A stretch of 23,826 nt of DNA, taken from the NCBI GenBank assembly GCA_022712235.1, contig JALAGW010000156.1, positions 1 to 23,826 on the forward strand, read 5' to 3'. Within the stretch, counting starts at the first letter, position 1, and every line of letters begins with the position of its first letter. Below are positions 22,991 through 23,826 of the stretch, in pieces. The stretch is from Brevundimonas sp. GTDB taxonomy: Bacteria > Pseudomonadota > Alphaproteobacteria > Caulobacterales > Caulobacteraceae. The notes under the pieces are model-generated. The model did no database searches and was not told where the DNA came from. It saw nothing but the letters and a program-made list of their open reading frames with translations. The position numbers and the translations under genes are program-made.

Positions 22991-23826
22991 ATGGCCGACA
23001 CGACCCGCCCCCTGCTCAAGACCGCCATCATCTATGATTTCGACGGCACCCTGGCGCGGGGCAATATGCAGGAGGTCAGCTTCATCCCCTCGATCGGGAT
23101 GACGCCGGCCCAGTTCTGGAACGAGACCGTCCGCCCACGGACCATCGCCTCAGACGGCGACGGCATCCTGATGTACATGCAGATGATGCTGCTGGCCGCG
23201 CGCGAGCAGGGCAATCCCGTCACGCGCCAGACGCTTCAGGACCATGGCCGCGACGTGGCCCTGTTCGAAGGTCTGCGGGATCGCAGCTGGTTCGACCGGA
23301 TGAACGCCTTCGGCGCCCAGTACGGTCTGGAAATCGAGCACTACATCATCTCCGCAGGGCTCGAGGAGATGATCCAGGGCTGCCCCATCGCCGAGGCCTT
23401 CACCCACATCTTCGCCTCGAAGTACGCCTATGACGACAACGAGGTCGCCGTCTGGCCCGCCGTCGGCGTCAACTACACCACCAAGACCCAGTACCTGTTC
23501 CGCATCAACAAGGGCGTGCACAACCACTGGGACGATGAACGCATCAACCGTTTCATCCCCGACGAGGAGCGCCCGATCCCGTTCGACCGGATGATCTTCC
23601 TCGGCGACGGCGACACCGATGTGCCGACCATGAAGATGATGCACACCAAGGGCGGCTTCTCCATCGCCGTCTATGACCCCGACAACACCCCGCGCGATCA
23701 CAACAAGATCCATCGCCTGATCTCGGAAGACCGGGTCAACTTCGTCGCCGAGGGCGACTATCGCGAGCGCACGCCGGTCCACCTGATCGTCAAGGGCCTG
23801 ATCGGCCGCATCGCCGTCACCTACGG
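22991..23826 (+). CDS. HAD-superfamily phosphatase, 3' end outside window
   Basis: The frame is open from ATG 22991 to the last base (278 codons, no stop). The HAD motifs are in order: motif I IIYDFDGTL with nucleophile Asp16 and general acid Asp18; motif II Ser121 in YIISAGLEEM; motif III probably Lys165 in NYTTKTQYL; motif IV FLGDGDTDVPTM with metal-binding Asp206 and Asp210. The large helical insertion between motifs I and II (about 30-115) is a C1-type cap. Such enzymes are Mg2+-dependent phosphatases with small phosphorylated substrates, and some act as phosphoserine phosphatases. The cap here does not resemble SerB closely, so the substrate is open. It begins 52 bp after divL, behind a hairpin. 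Confidence 0.88.
   Translation, partial: MADTTRPLLKTAIIYDFDGTLARGNMQEVSFIPSIGMTPAQFWNETVRPRTIASDGDGILMYMQMMLLAAREQGNPVTRQTLQDHGRDVALFEGLRDRSWFDRMNAFGAQYGLEIEHYIISAGLEEMIQGCPIAEAFTHIFASKYAYDDNEVAVWPAVGVNYTTKTQYLFRINKGVHNHWDDERINRFIPDEERPIPFDRMIFLGDGDTDVPTMKMMHTKGGFSIAVYDPDNTPRDHNKIHRLISEDRVNFVAEGDYRERTPVHLIVKGLIGRIAVTY

Noticed and set aside
1..23826. CRISPR arrays, phage genes, IS elements, toxin-antitoxin or defence genes
   Set aside because: No spaced direct repeats, transposase, integrase or defence motifs were seen; the genes are ordinary chromosomal ones with uniform base composition.

Overview
The window is a compact, very GC-rich stretch of bacterial chromosome with typical alphaproteobacterial gene content. 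Two genes point to Caulobacterales, probably Caulobacteraceae such as Brevundimonas (the genus is inferred). One is a DivL-type kinase with Tyr at position 550 in place of the phospho-accepting His. The other is a hybrid kinase with the ShkA layout: DHp-CA, pseudo-receiver, DDR linker, receiver. There are no rRNA or tRNA genes, IS elements, prophage genes or CRISPR arrays. Coding density is high, and no gene-free gap exceeds about 150 bp.

Left part (1-6190, all +): the 3' half of gshB (glutathione synthase), an unrecognised exported protein, comM (Mg-chelatase-like AAA+ ATPase), shkA (c-di-GMP-responsive hybrid kinase) and an AmpG-like MFS permease. The block ends at a perfect 10-bp stem/tetraloop that separates it from a convergent minus-strand pair. 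That pair is dapF (diaminopimelate epimerase) followed by maeB (malic enzyme fused to a phosphotransacetylase-like domain).

Middle part (9562-19281, all +): a small six-TM potassium-channel-like protein with a C-terminal zinc ribbon, two tandem exported S9A prolyl oligopeptidases separated by a REP-like 30-bp inverted repeat, an exported DUF1223 thioredoxin-like protein, the Kup potassium transporter, and an RsmB-type rRNA m5C methyltransferase whose start overlaps the kup stop (ATGA).

Right part: a DUF3667-like membrane protein and a small HExxH metallopeptidase lie on the minus strand. The former converges on rsmB with overlapping stop codons. The metallopeptidase is divergent from divL. 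A HAD-family phosphatase follows divL and runs off the window.

The most striking content is regulatory. Two atypical cell-cycle kinases, DivL (non-canonical Tyr) and ShkA (c-di-GMP-gated by a pseudo-receiver), lie about 18 kb apart; both belong to the DivK/PleD-linked circuitry known from Caulobacter crescentus. Other points of interest are the zinc-ribbon potassium channel, the conserved-looking but unrecognised exported protein beside comM, and hairpins that overlap the ribosome-binding regions of ampG and of the HAD gene. I found no convincing evidence of a wholly new multi-gene system.
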